Source: Myxococcales bacterium
GTDB lineage: Bacteria > Myxococcota_A > Polyangia > Polyangiales > JAFGIB01
DNA: 32,381 nucleotides
Assembly: GCA_028817905.1 (NCBI GenBank)
Contig: JAPPOR010001056.1
Location: 1-32,381 of the forward strand
Reading direction: 5' to 3'
The notes under the pieces are model-generated. The model did not search any database. It saw nothing but the letters and a program-made list of their open reading frames with translations, and had not been told where the DNA came from. Made by a program: the position numbers and the translations under genes. Positions 1 to 8,800 of this stretch are shown piece by piece. Position 1 is the stretch's first letter; each line of letters begins with the position of its first letter.

Positions 1-67
1 CCGAAAAGCCGTGTGAAGCCGAATCCCTGCGCGATCCGACGCAGAGTTCATGAAGCATCCGGGCTAG
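1..67 (+). repeat. Dispersed intergenic repeat, copy A (may extend left of the window)
   Basis: 1-38 matches 11865-11902 at 33/38 positions ungapped; 44-61 matches the reverse complement of 11828-11845 at 15/18; ATCCGGGCTAG at 57-67 is the reverse complement of 11766-11776. Confidence 0.6.
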
Positions 68-106
68 CGGCGTTCACTCCGGACGGACGCTTCGAGGTTT
101 CGGTCT

Positions 107-146
107 GCGGCCGGAGTGGAGCGACCGCGGCCGGAGTGGAGCGACC
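107..146. repeat. Tandem 20-bp repeat, two exact units
   Basis: GCGGCCGGAGTGGAGCGACC at 107-126 and again at 127-146. Confidence 0.9.
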
Positions 147-160
147 CGCGGACGGCGGGC

Positions 161-183
161 CCGCCGCGGCTTAGCCGCGGCGG
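161..183. terminator. Strong hairpin downstream of the minus-strand lipoprotein gene
   Basis: CCGCCGCGGC-TTA-GCCGCGGCGG: perfect 10-bp stem, 3-nt loop. No T tract, so intrinsic-terminator function is uncertain. Confidence 0.5.
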
Positions 184-216
184 GGGGCGCGTGCCCCTTC
201 CTGGACGGGAAGCTGG

Positions 217-591
217 TCAGGGCGTGCAGGGCCCACCCGGTGCGAGATCGGGCAGGTACATGCTCGACGTGATGCACATCATGGAGATGCTCGAGACCAC
301 CCCGCACACGCCTTCGGGCATGCAACAGCCGGGCAGATCGATCGGCATTCCCATCACATCGCCCATGTAGTTGGGGCAGGGGCTGGTCGCGGCTGCCTGG
401 TCTGTCATCGCTTGATCTGCCATCCCGGCCTGCCCCGCCTGCATGGTTTGCGCACCCGGAGCCCCCGCCATCGGCTGTGTCATGCCAGGTGCCGGTGCCG
501 CTGGTTCCGGATCGTCCGAACATGCCAATGAGCACAGGAGCGCGCAGGCTCCGATGCAACCCACCAATGTCTTCAGCACAGCTTTCGTCAT
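217..591 (-). CDS. Putative lipoprotein with Met/Gln/Ala-rich linker and Cys-rich C-terminus
   Basis: Internal start MTKAVLKTLVGCIGACALLCSLAC gives a signal peptide with a lipobox-like Cys; C-terminal CCMPEGVCG motif. The ORF-track start at 885 is probably too long. Confidence 0.7.
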   Translation of the reverse strand: MTKAVLKTLVGCIGACALLCSLACSDDPEPAAPAPGMTQPMAGAPGAQTMQAGQAGMADQAMTDQAAATSPCPNYMGDVMGMPIDLPGCCMPEGVCGVVSSISMMCITSSMYLPDLAPGGPCTP

Positions 592-1036
592 CGTGCTTCG
601 TTCCCTTCTTGTGTCCCTAAATGTCCGCCGCTTCCGCCGCGGGGCACCGACGCTAACCGCAGTTGTGGCTCCACGACCACCAAACAGGACTCCCCCCCGT
701 TTTGGGATGCCCATGGGTTCTGCTGTTGCGCCTCGGCCAAAGCCCTTCAATTCGCTGTACGAAATTGTACGGGCTGGGCTCACGCCCCGCCGGCCATGCA
801 GGGGTGGCTTTTCTGTCGACTTGACGATTCGCGCCAGAATCGGGGCAGGAATTTGCACAGTGCCGCAATCCCAACCCCGGATCATTCACGGCTTCGGCGC
901 CGGAACGCGCAGGCTTTGGCTTCGCAGGGGGCTTTCGGCGAGCCACCGGAACACTGTCGGTGTTTTCTAGAGCTGCGGCGAAAGTCCTGTGGAGTCGAAG
1001 GACAAGCGAAGCGGAGTCGAGGTCGTGATCGATCGG

Positions 1037-1498
1037 CTAGCCAACCGCGTTGGCAAAGAGGGCCCAGGCTAGGATGAGAAGCACGCCTTCGATCGCGTCG
1101 AGGATCCCCACCGCTGCGAACCGCAGCGCGGTGGCCTCCCTAGCCTGTGACTGCGCCAGCAGCGGGTGCTGCCCGTTTGCCAGTACGAGGTAGCGGTGCG
1201 CTACCAGTCCGCAGATCGTGACTCGGAACAGGCGTGCAAGAAGCGGCTGTTCTTGCAGGGCCGACGGCAGCGGCAGTGCCGCAGCCGCGCGCAAGGGCCC
1301 CGCACCGGGGCCGAGAAACAGTTGATTGAAGAAAGAGAAGACGTATTGGTCGCCCCGGTCGGTGGCGAGGGCGCCCGCGATATCCGCGGCCAGCAGGTAG
1401 GCGACGAGTGCACCCGCCGCAAATGCACCCCAAGTCTTCGTCCGCGCCGCCTTGAAGACGCCCCAGGTCAACGTCGACGCGGTGAGCAGTTCGAGCAT
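1037..1498 (-). CDS. Small hydrophobic (membrane) protein
   Basis: Several hydrophobic segments; starts 23 nt after the TatD stop on the same strand. Confidence 0.6.
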   Translation of the reverse strand: MLELLTASTLTWGVFKAARTKTWGAFAAGALVAYLLAADIAGALATDRGDQYVFSFFNQLFLGPGAGPLRAAAALPLPSALQEQPLLARLFRVTICGLVAHRYLVLANGQHPLLAQSQAREATALRFAAVGILDAIEGVLLILAWALFANAVG

Positions 1499-1520
1499 CG
1501 CGGTGAGGAGACCGGGCTAG

Positions 1521-2327
1521 CTAGGGCGCCTGGCCAAATAGCCGTTGATAGTTTTCCTCTAGCTGGACAAGCGCACGCTCGGGCGGTTCCTGCCAAAGTT
1601 CCGCGGCGTAGGCGAGCGTTCCCGCCACGTTGCCGGGCTCATTGGTGCGTCCGGGGCTTGGCCCGAGGTAGGGGCAGTCGGTTTCCAGCAAGATGCGGTC
1701 ACGCGGGAGAGTCTGCAGCATCCGTGTGAAGCTTTCAGAGCGGCGGGCGTTGGCCGGAATCGAGAGGTAGTGCCCCGCTTCGGCGATCCGCCGCGCGAGC
1801 TTCACCTTGCTGCCAAAGCAGTGCCAGTTCACTCGGGTGGCCCCAAGGTCGCCCAGGAGCTCCAGGGCGCGCTTTTCACGTTTGCGCGTGTGGATGATGA
1901 TCGCCTTGTCCGCGTCCATCGCAAGCCGAACCAGGCGCTTGAATACTTCCTCTTGCTTGGCCCAAAAGGCTTCAGGAACCCAGTATCCGTCCAGTCCGAT
2001 CTCCCCAACGGCAAAGGCGCGCTCCACGTTCGCCTCCAGATAGGCGACTCCTTCTTCCGCGGTGGCTTCGTGCTCGCTTTCCCGCGGATAGGCGACCCCT
2101 TGTGCCCGCATCTCGGTCAGAACCACGTCGACGGGATAGAATCCCAGCGCTGGGCGGACCAGCGGGTCCCGTTCTGCAAGGGCCAGGGTCGTCTCGTTGT
2201 CGGCTGGGTTCAGCCCGTTGCTAATGATGCTCGTCACACCAGCGGCCCGCGCTCGCGCCAGGACCCCATCCACGTCTTTGGCCAGTTCGGGATGGGTCAG
2301 GTGGGCGTGGACGTCGAAGAGCCCCAT
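1521..2327 (-). CDS. TatD family metal-dependent hydrolase
   Basis: HAHLTHPE, VGEIGLDGYW and ILLETDCPYLGP motifs. Confidence 0.9.
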   Translation of the reverse strand: MGLFDVHAHLTHPELAKDVDGVLARARAAGVTSIISNGLNPADNETTLALAERDPLVRPALGFYPVDVVLTEMRAQGVAYPRESEHEATAEEGVAYLEANVERAFAVGEIGLDGYWVPEAFWAKQEEVFKRLVRLAMDADKAIIIHTRKREKRALELLGDLGATRVNWHCFGSKVKLARRIAEAGHYLSIPANARRSESFTRMLQTLPRDRILLETDCPYLGPSPGRTNEPGNVAGTLAYAAELWQEPPERALVQLEENYQRLFGQAP

Positions 2328-2331
2328 GCGG

Positions 2332-2901
2332 TCAGCCTAGCACGCGGACGATCTTCGATACCGCCCGCATGACTGAAGCATCCGACTCCACGTCATCGAC
2401 CGATGCCAGCGGCACCCATCTGAGCGAGCGTGCGTCGCTCGCCGCTCGCGCCTGGGTGGTCGGGGCGACGAAGAGGTAGCGCACATCGAAGTGGGCGTGT
2501 TCGGGCGATCCGAAGAGCGGCGGAACCGCATGGACGTCGATGTCGAGCACGCCTTGGCCGAGCGGCTCCAGTCCGGTCAAGCCCGTCTCTTCGGAGACCT
2601 CCCGGCGGGCGGCGGCCAGCACGTCCGCATCGCTGGCTTCCACGTGCCCCCCGGGCTGTAGCCAGCGGCCTAGCTTGGCGTGCAGCGCCAGAAGCAAGTG
2701 TTGGCGGTCGGGTGACAAGATGAAGGCGCTGGCCGTGAAATGTCCCGGGTTGAAGTGGTCCCGGCTAAATGGATCGCCGGGGCTTGTCAGCAGCGTGACC
2801 ATGCGGCGGCAAAAGCCGGACTCACGGTCATCACTCGGACGAAAGGTCGCCAGTGCGCGCTGCAGGTGTATGCGGCGCGGGTCCGCACTCGACATGTTCA
2901 C
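2332..2901 (-). CDS. NUDIX hydrolase
   Basis: Nudix box GGHVEASDADVLAAARREVSEETGL; 4 nt upstream of tatD-like gene. Confidence 0.9.
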   Translation of the reverse strand: MNMSSADPRRIHLQRALATFRPSDDRESGFCRRMVTLLTSPGDPFSRDHFNPGHFTASAFILSPDRQHLLLALHAKLGRWLQPGGHVEASDADVLAAARREVSEETGLTGLEPLGQGVLDIDVHAVPPLFGSPEHAHFDVRYLFVAPTTQARAASDARSLRWVPLASVDDVESDASVMRAVSKIVRVLG

Positions 2902-2949
2902 GTCCGCGTCTCATAGTCTCGACAACGATCGAGCGCAAGAGGGTTCCAG

Positions 2950-3351
2950 ATGGCAAAGAAGGTGGACAAGACCGAGGCGGAATGGCGAGCCCAGCTGTCC
3001 CATGAGCAGTACGCAGTGGCTCGCGAGGGGGGGACCGAGCGGGCCTTCACGGGCGCCTACTGGGACGAGAAGGCGGGAGGGGTGTATCGCTGCGTCTGCT
3101 GTGCCGCGGAGCTCTTCGCCTCGTCGGATAAGTACGACTCGGGAACCGGTTGGCCGAGCTTCTACCAGCACGTGGAAGGCGCGCCCGTCGCTACGGTTGT
3201 CGACCATAGCCATGGCATGCAGCGTACCGAGGTCACGTGCGACGCGTGTTCGGCCCACCTGGGACATGTCTTCGAGGATGGGCCCGCTCCCACCGGCCTG
3301 CGCTATTGCATCAACTCGGCATCCTTGAGTTTCGAGCGTGACGAAGAGTAA
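2950..3351 (+). CDS. msrB: Peptide-methionine (R)-S-oxide reductase
   Basis: GTGWPSF, two CxxC motifs (CVCC, CDAC), [10 protein letters not shown] and catalytic RYCINSASL. Confidence 0.95.
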   Translation: MAKKVDKTEAEWRAQLSHEQYAVAREGGTERAFTGAYWDEKAGGVYRCVCCAAELFASSDKYDSGTGWPSFYQHVEGAPVATVVDHSHGMQRTEVTCDACSAHLGHVFEDGPAPTGLRYCINSASLSFERDEE

Positions 3352-3826
3352 TCGTAGACACGCCGGCCCGAGCCACGGGGGGCCCAGTCGCACTTCCCCC
3401 TATCCCGTTAGCCGCCTGTCGGCGCCCCACGACCTCGTCAGCATGGCAGAGGAGATCCAGCGCGCCGACCAGCTCCTATCTTCCGTCGTCGGGGGCAAAC
3501 TCGAGCACATTGCGCGCCAGATGCGGGCGCTCCAGCAAGAAGCGCGGGAGACCCTCGCCCAGGCACAACGCGATGCCGCGTTGCATCGCGCGTCCTGCAG
3601 TTTTCGCAAACGACCCGGCGAGTTGTATCACCTGTACGAGAGACCCGACGGGCAACAGTACTTCTCCATGCTATCGCCAGAGGAGTGGGGCGGAGCTCCG
3701 CCCCATCGTTTTTGCGGAAGCTATCGCCTGGAAGCCAACATGGCCTGGACACCGGCTTCCGAGATCGCCGCTCGGGACCGAGAAGGCCTTCAATTGGCCG
3801 CTTTTTTGCCTCAAAAAGACGAATGA
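3338..3826 (+). CDS. DUF2452-like protein (C1orf50-like)
   Basis: [17 protein letters not shown]...[41 protein letters not shown]...MAWTPASEI matches the C1orf50/DUF2452 pattern as I recall it. GTG start overlaps the msrB 3' end; an ATG at 3444 is an alternative. Confidence 0.75.
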   Translation: MTKSNRRHAGPSHGGPSRTSPYPVSRLSAPHDLVSMAEEIQRADQLLSSVVGGKLEHIARQMRALQQEARETLAQAQRDAALHRASCSFRKRPGELYHLYERPDGQQYFSMLSPEEWGGAPPHRFCGSYRLEANMAWTPASEIAARDREGLQLAAFLPQKDE

Positions 3827-3843
3827 TTCCAAGATCTCGGGGT

Positions 3844-3860
3844 CCCGCTTTGGGAGCGGG
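3844..3860. terminator. Hairpin after the DUF2452-like gene
   Basis: CCCGCT-TTGGG-AGCGGG; no U tract. Confidence 0.35.
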
Positions 3861-3915
3861 GGCTTGCGCGTGGATGTATCCCAGTGTAGGACAAAAGCGC
3901 CGCGGAGGTTGGAAC

Positions 3916-4389
3916 ATGGCTGTCTCAACGGACCTGAACTTGCATCCTCGACAGGTGGCCAAGCCCCTGACCGACATCCAGGGTTGGCGTCTACCGGAGG
4001 ATGAGGACGTGCTGCAGCTTCATCGGGGCGTACTGTCGACCCTGCAAGCGATGAGCACGCTCACGCAACTCGAAGTCCCCTTGGCCGTCGACGCGCGCGA
4101 AGGGGCGAGCGGGCAGCGGCGCTCGGAGATCTCCGACGACGAGACCTTGTTTGCGTTGTTGACCGAAGCGGAGCGGACGCTCGACGGATATCCACACCGG
4201 TTGCGGATACACCGCGTCAGCAAGCACTCGCCGGGCCATGCTCGCCAGCTTGAGCGGGCGCGTTGCGAGGCTTTGGACAAAATACGTTCGCTGCGCAAGC
4301 GTGTGGACTTCATCCGGGCTGGGCTGGACCTGCTTGAGGAGCCCGCGTGGATCCGAGCCCGCGCGAACGCGTCACGAGTTGTGAACTAG
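3916..4389 (+). CDS. Hypothetical helical protein
   Basis: ATG at 3916 (MAVSTDLNLHPRQVAKPLTDIQG...); balanced composition, Leu/Arg/Glu-rich C-terminal half. The longer ORF start at 3685 overlaps the previous gene. Confidence 0.65.
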   Translation: MAVSTDLNLHPRQVAKPLTDIQGWRLPEDEDVLQLHRGVLSTLQAMSTLTQLEVPLAVDAREGASGQRRSEISDDETLFALLTEAERTLDGYPHRLRIHRVSKHSPGHARQLERARCEALDKIRSLRKRVDFIRAGLDLLEEPAWIRARANASRVVN

Positions 4390-4604
4390 CCCGGCGAGCG
4401 GGTGCTCCCGTGCCCGGCGTCTTTGTCGGACACCCGATTGGCTCGCATCCATCACCGAGGCACGTGATGCTCGTGCTAGCGATCGGCTTCGCAGGGGTTT
4501 CGGTGAAGGAGGGAATCCTCGCTGTGTGTTCGACTGAGGGCGAAAGCGCTGGGGAGTCGAGCAGTTGTACGAGGGCCCGTGATCTGGTGATGGATGCGGG
4601 CTGG

Positions 4605-4898
4605 CTAGGGGTCGTCCTTGGTGTCGCTAGCGTCAGGCGGGACATAGTCGGCTGGCAGGTCTGAACCCTCACCGAAGAAGAACTTTTCGAGCTCGGTCAG
4701 CCAGACCTTCATGGCCTCGGGCGTCCCGGCCTCGAGGCGGTACTCGTTGATCAGCATGGTCGAGTGCGCGACCCATTGCTGCCAGCCGTCCTTGGACACG
4801 TGCTCGAAGATCCGTTGACCTAGCTCGCCCTTGATCGGGGGACGATCCAGCCCTTCGGCTTCTCGCTTGAGCTTCACACAATGAACCATGCGCGACAT
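4605..4898 (-). CDS. YggX-like oxidative damage protection / Fe(2+)-trafficking protein
   Basis: MSRMVHCVKLKREAEGLDRPPIKGELGQRIFEHVSKDGWQQWVAHSTMLINEYRL matches the YggX pattern (MSR..C..L.REAEG...GELG.RI....SK..W..W....TMLINE..L). Confidence 0.88.
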   Translation of the reverse strand: MSRMVHCVKLKREAEGLDRPPIKGELGQRIFEHVSKDGWQQWVAHSTMLINEYRLEAGTPEAMKVWLTELEKFFFGEGSDLPADYVPPDASDTKDDP

Positions 4899-5281
4899 GA
4901 CATGCCTTTTGTCCCGAGTCTCGTAGGGCGTCAAGAGCCGCGCCGACGTCCCCCACTGTCTTGGCCGCCTCGCGATCGTAACTGTTGATACATTCAGACC
5001 AATGCGGGCAGTAGGGCGGGCCGAACGTTGACCTGGACTCCCTCGTTGGGCGGTGCGGCCAATGGGCGGGTGGTCGGCGAACTCGCTCCACTGTGGCGGT
5101 AGCGCGGTAGGCTGGAGCGAGCCAACCGGACTGTGGGTCACCCACTGTGTCATTTCGCGCCGGGGCCCGGGTTTTTTGTCTTTTTTCGGGGTGGGCGCTG
5201 GCATGCATCTCGCTCAAATTGTACCTGGTTTAATGCTAGGTATGACCTCGGCAACGGGGCGCTGTATACGAATGTAGGGAC

Positions 5282-7312
5282 ATGGCGGGCAACAAGAACA
5301 TGGAGAGTTCCACCGGAGCTTCGGTCGAGGCTGAAGAGCCGGCTGCGGATGCTGAGTCGGGTGCTTTCCGTTCGCCGTTGGCCAGTCTGCGCGATCGCAT
5401 CCGCCAGGCGGGCCGGCTTGCTGAGGGGGCGGAAGGAAGTGCCCCGATGGGTGCCCGGCGCGGTCCCCCCACAGGCAAGCCGCGGGCATCTCAGCGTGCC
5501 GGCGAGCTGGGGAAGGCCGGTTCGACGAAGCCGGCCGAACGTAGGCCCGTGGGTCCGCCGAGCGGGGACGGCTCGGGCATCCGGCCCTTGCCGTCCTCGT
5601 CGCCCCGAACTGATCAAGCCGATGGCGGTGCCGCCGCTCCGGAGCCTGGCCGCGACGGCCACAGAGACTCGCGCCGGCCCGGTCACCGCAAGGCTTTCGG
5701 TCGCACGCGCCCGGGCGGCTATATGGCGCGCGAGGAGACCGCTCCCCCGCGTCCGGAAGGCACGACCGAGCCGTTCGCGGGCGCGCGCCCCGCGACGGGC
5801 GTGTCCGGCCAGGGGTCGCGCCCTGCGGGGGCGGCAGCGCCCGGTCATCTGCGGCAACCCGGTCGCCCATCGGAGGTATCTGCGGCTGAGGGGAGCGGCC
5901 GGGAGCAACCCGCGAGTGTTCGGGGTGGGGCGGGAAGCGATCCCAAGACCGCGCCATTCGGGACGCAGCCACCGCGGCAGGGGGTTCAGGGCCAGTCGGC
6001 GTCGGCCGGCGACCCACCCGAGCCCGAGAGCGATCCGAGGACGGCTCCGATGGGGACGGGGGCGATCCCGAGTGCTCCACCGTCTCGGGGCGACGCATCC
6101 GGGCGCTACCGGCTCGGTCGGACCTGGACCGACGGCTCGAAGGGAGCCGGCGCGAACGGGCCGCCCCCGCATGCGGAACCGCAGGGTTTCCCGGACCCGC
6201 GCGGCGCGCAGGCCCCTCCGCCGCCTCCGCCCCCCGCGGGTGCGGCGCCCGGTCGTTCATCGGTCTCTGGCACGGCAGAACCACGTGCGCGGCGCGCTGA
6301 TCCCTTTGCGACGACGGAGCCCAGCGTTCGACCCCCGCCGGCAGGTCATAGGGGTGCCCAGCAGCGGGAGCCGTCGGCCCGGTTTCGGACCCTGCGTTCC
6401 GCCCACGGTGTCCACAAGGCCCGCTCCCTACACGACACGCCTCCGGCCCGTCCCGGTGGCGTGCGGCGGGTCAAGGATGACAGCGTGCGTGCGGAGGTTG
6501 TGGACGTCACGACGCAGCCCGTCGGGGCGCCGCAGCAGGGTCCGCACATGGGTGTACGGCAAGACGTGACGGGATCGTTTGGCACGCATCGTCCTGCTGG
6601 CAGTCCTTTGGACCCACCCCGCCCGAATCCCAGGGTCGCCTATCCTCCTAGGCAGGATCCGAGCGGTGCGTTCAGCACGCATCGCCCAGCCTCTCCAGCC
6701 GCCAGCCCGACCCAGGGTGGGATGGAAGTCCCCGGCGGGCCGACCACGGCCCCACGCGTTCCGCGTCCTGTCGACGCTGGCATGGGCGAGGACCCTTCCT
6801 CGGCGTGGGCGGACGTGGACACGATGCTGATCCCGCGCGAGGTCCTCAACCGTCCCGGCCTGTTCGGAAGCCTGGGCGTGAGCACGAGACGCGCCTTGCA
6901 TCACTTGCTGATCGGTGTGGGGCTCTCCTCGCACCAGGCAGATGAGACGACCCGCCGGGCCTTTACCCACGTTGCGCTCGGCTTGTGCGTGGTCGTAACG
7001 CTGGTCGCGTTGTTCGCGGATCAATGGGTGGTGGACAGGAGAGAGGAGCGCGTTCGTGAGGCCGAGCTCCAGGCGGCCATTCAGCGCAGCAGCAGTGCTC
7101 GCTTCGGAGAGGAGGCGCTGGTCGTTTCGATCCCACCGCAGGCCGATGTGGTTGCCGATGGCATGCTGATTGGACGCACGCCCCTGTCCGTCGTGCGCGG
7201 CAAGCAAGACGCTCTGCTTCTGGTACGACGTTCCGGCTATGAAGCGCAGATGATTCGTGTGGGTCCCAGTTCGCCCCCGCAGGTCAAGGTCGTACTCAAG
7301 CCGATCCAGTGA
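5282..7312 (+). CDS. Long disordered protein with a C-terminal TM segment and PEGA-like domain
   Basis: Pro/Gly/Ala/Arg-rich low-complexity N-terminus; hydrophobic HVALGLCVVVTLVALFA; C-terminal VSIPPQADVVADGMLIGRTPLSVVRGKQDALLLVRRSGYEAQ resembles PEGA. Confidence 0.8.
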   Translation: MAGNKNMESSTGASVEAEEPAADAESGAFRSPLASLRDRIRQAGRLAEGAEGSAPMGARRGPPTGKPRASQRAGELGKAGSTKPAERRPVGPPSGDGSGIRPLPSSSPRTDQADGGAAAPEPGRDGHRDSRRPGHRKAFGRTRPGGYMAREETAPPRPEGTTEPFAGARPATGVSGQGSRPAGAAAPGHLRQPGRPSEVSAAEGSGREQPASVRGGAGSDPKTAPFGTQPPRQGVQGQSASAGDPPEPESDPRTAPMGTGAIPSAPPSRGDASGRYRLGRTWTDGSKGAGANGPPPHAEPQGFPDPRGAQAPPPPPPPAGAAPGRSSVSGTAEPRARRADPFATTEPSVRPPPAGHRGAQQREPSARFRTLRSAHGVHKARSLHDTPPARPGGVRRVKDDSVRAEVVDVTTQPVGAPQQGPHMGVRQDVTGSFGTHRPAGSPLDPPRPNPRVAYPPRQDPSGAFSTHRPASPAASPTQGGMEVPGGPTTAPRVPRPVDAGMGEDPSSAWADVDTMLIPREVLNRPGLFGSLGVSTRRALHHLLIGVGLSSHQADETTRRAFTHVALGLCVVVTLVALFADQWVVDRREERVREAELQAAIQRSSSARFGEEALVVSIPPQADVVADGMLIGRTPLSVVRGKQDALLLVRRSGYEAQMIRVGPSSPPQVKVVLKPIQ

Positions 7313-7336
7313 GGCTGGGGTAAAGCACGCGAGCGA

Positions 7337-8116
7337 CTACCAGCACATGCGGATCGGCAGTCCCCGGTCGGCAAGGTAGCGCTTGAGCTCGGAGACTTTG
7401 TAGTCCCCGAAGTGCACCATCGACGCTACCAGGGCTGCGTCGGCCTTCCCTTCGGTCAGGACAGCGTAGAGGTGTTCTGGCTTGCCGGCGCCGCCTGACG
7501 CGATCACCGGTACGCCCACGGCTTCGGCGATCATGCGTGTCAACGCGATTTCGTAGCCATCGCGCGTTCCATCCGCGTCGATCGAGTTGACCACGAGTTC
7601 ACCGGCGCCGAGAGCTTCACCTTGCTTGGCCCAGGCCAGCGCGTCGCGTCCTGTGCGCGTGCGCCCTCCGTCTATCACGATCTCGTAGCCGCTTGGCGTT
7701 CCCTCGCAGGCTTCGACGCGCAAGATATCCATGGACAGGATTGTGCTCTGGGCGCCGATCGCTTGGGAGATGCGCTGGATCAGCTCCGGATCTTGAACGG
7801 CGGCAGAGTTCACATTGACCTTTTCCGCGCCAGCGAGTCGCAACTTGGTTGCGTCCTCAACCGATCGGATGCCGCCCCCGACCGAAAACGGTATGAAGGT
7901 GCGCGCTGCCACCGCCTCGACCACGTCGATCATGATGTTGCGGCGGTCGCTCGAAGCTGTGATGTCGTAGAAAACCAGCTCGTCCAGGCCGTCTTGGTAG
8001 TAGAGCGAGGCTCGCTCGAGCGGATCACCGATGTCGCGCGTGTCGACGAACTTCACGCTCTTGGCGAGTTTTCCGTCTCGCACATCGAGACAGGCCACGA
8101 TGCGCTTGGTCAACAT
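7337..8116 (-). CDS. hisF: Imidazole glycerol phosphate synthase subunit HisF
   Basis: [48 protein letters not shown]. Confidence 0.95.
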   Translation of the reverse strand: MLTKRIVACLDVRDGKLAKSVKFVDTRDIGDPLERASLYYQDGLDELVFYDITASSDRRNIMIDVVEAVAARTFIPFSVGGGIRSVEDATKLRLAGAEKVNVNSAAVQDPELIQRISQAIGAQSTILSMDILRVEACEGTPSGYEIVIDGGRTRTGRDALAWAKQGEALGAGELVVNSIDADGTRDGYEIALTRMIAEAVGVPVIASGGAGKPEHLYAVLTEGKADAALVASMVHFGDYKVSELKRYLADRGLPIRMCW

Positions 8117-8730
8117 GATGTTCCTTCCCAGCGGGCAAAGCGCTCGAGCAACGCGAGTCCCAGACGGCCACTTTTCTCTGGATGAAATTGCGTGGCAAAC
8201 AGATTGTCGCGGCCCAGCGCGCAGCAGAACGTACCGTCGTAGTCGCTGGTGGCGAACACGTGGCGGTCGTCGGCGGGATCGAGGTAGTACGAGTGCACGA
8301 AGTAGAACGCGTGTTCATTCTGCACGCCCTCCAGGAGAGGATGGGGGCGCTCGACATGCACGGTGTTCCAGCCCATGTGGGGCACCTTGATATGGTGTTC
8401 GCGGGGTGTAAAGCGGCGGGTCTGGCCGGGCACCCAGCCGAGTCCAACCGTCGGCCCTTCATCCGAACCATCCAGTACGAGCTGCGCCCCGACGCAGATC
8501 CCGAGGATGGGAGTCCCGCGGCCGAGGGCTGCGTGGAGCGCCTGATCGAGGCCCCTTGCGACCAGCGTGTCCATGGCGGTCTTCGCGTGTCCGACGCCGG
8601 GAAAGATGATCCTGTCCGCACGGGCCACGGATTCGGGATCGGACGTAAAGTCGGAGGTCAGACCCACCGCCGCGCACGCTCGCTGCACGCTCCGCAGGTT
8701 GCCGGCGTTGTAGTCCACGATCGTCAGCAT
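8110..8730 (-). CDS. hisH: Imidazole glycerol phosphate synthase subunit HisH
   Basis: Start MLTIVDYNAGNLRSV; PGVGHAKTAM, GICVGAQL nucleophile region, QFHPEKSG; overlaps hisF by 7 nt. Confidence 0.95.
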   Translation of the reverse strand: MLTIVDYNAGNLRSVQRACAAVGLTSDFTSDPESVARADRIIFPGVGHAKTAMDTLVARGLDQALHAALGRGTPILGICVGAQLVLDGSDEGPTVGLGWVPGQTRRFTPREHHIKVPHMGWNTVHVERPHPLLEGVQNEHAFYFVHSYYLDPADDRHVFATSDYDGTFCCALGRDNLFATQFHPEKSGRLGLALLERFARWEGTSC

Positions 8731-8800
8731 GTTGGCTGCGTGATAGCACGTTTTTGGCGGGATGCTGGACCCCAGACCCCCGTCCGGGTAGACCCGTCGG

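Noticed and set aside
4475-4510. Possible third copy of the 84-bp element (CTAGCGATCGGCTTCGCAGGGGTTTCGG)
   Set aside because: Only the outer few bases and a GGTTTCG segment resemble the element; no matching right terminal repeat.
4347-4664. 105-aa plus-strand ORF between hypothetical gene and yggX-like gene
   Set aside because: Overlaps both neighbours and has no recognisable domain or composition signal.
4669-5217. Minus-strand 182-aa ORF containing PPYCPHWSECINSYDREAAKTVGDVGAALDALRDSGQKACHVAHG
   Set aside because: The fragment upstream of YggX looks slightly protein-like and might be a gene remnant, but the rest of the ORF is antiframe to YggX; not enough support.
5133-6569. Long overlapping ORFs on both strands across the PEGA gene (478, 340 and 356 aa)
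   Set aside because: Arg/Pro-rich shadow ORFs of a low-complexity GC-rich gene; only the 5282-7312 frame ends in a recognisable TM/PEGA region.
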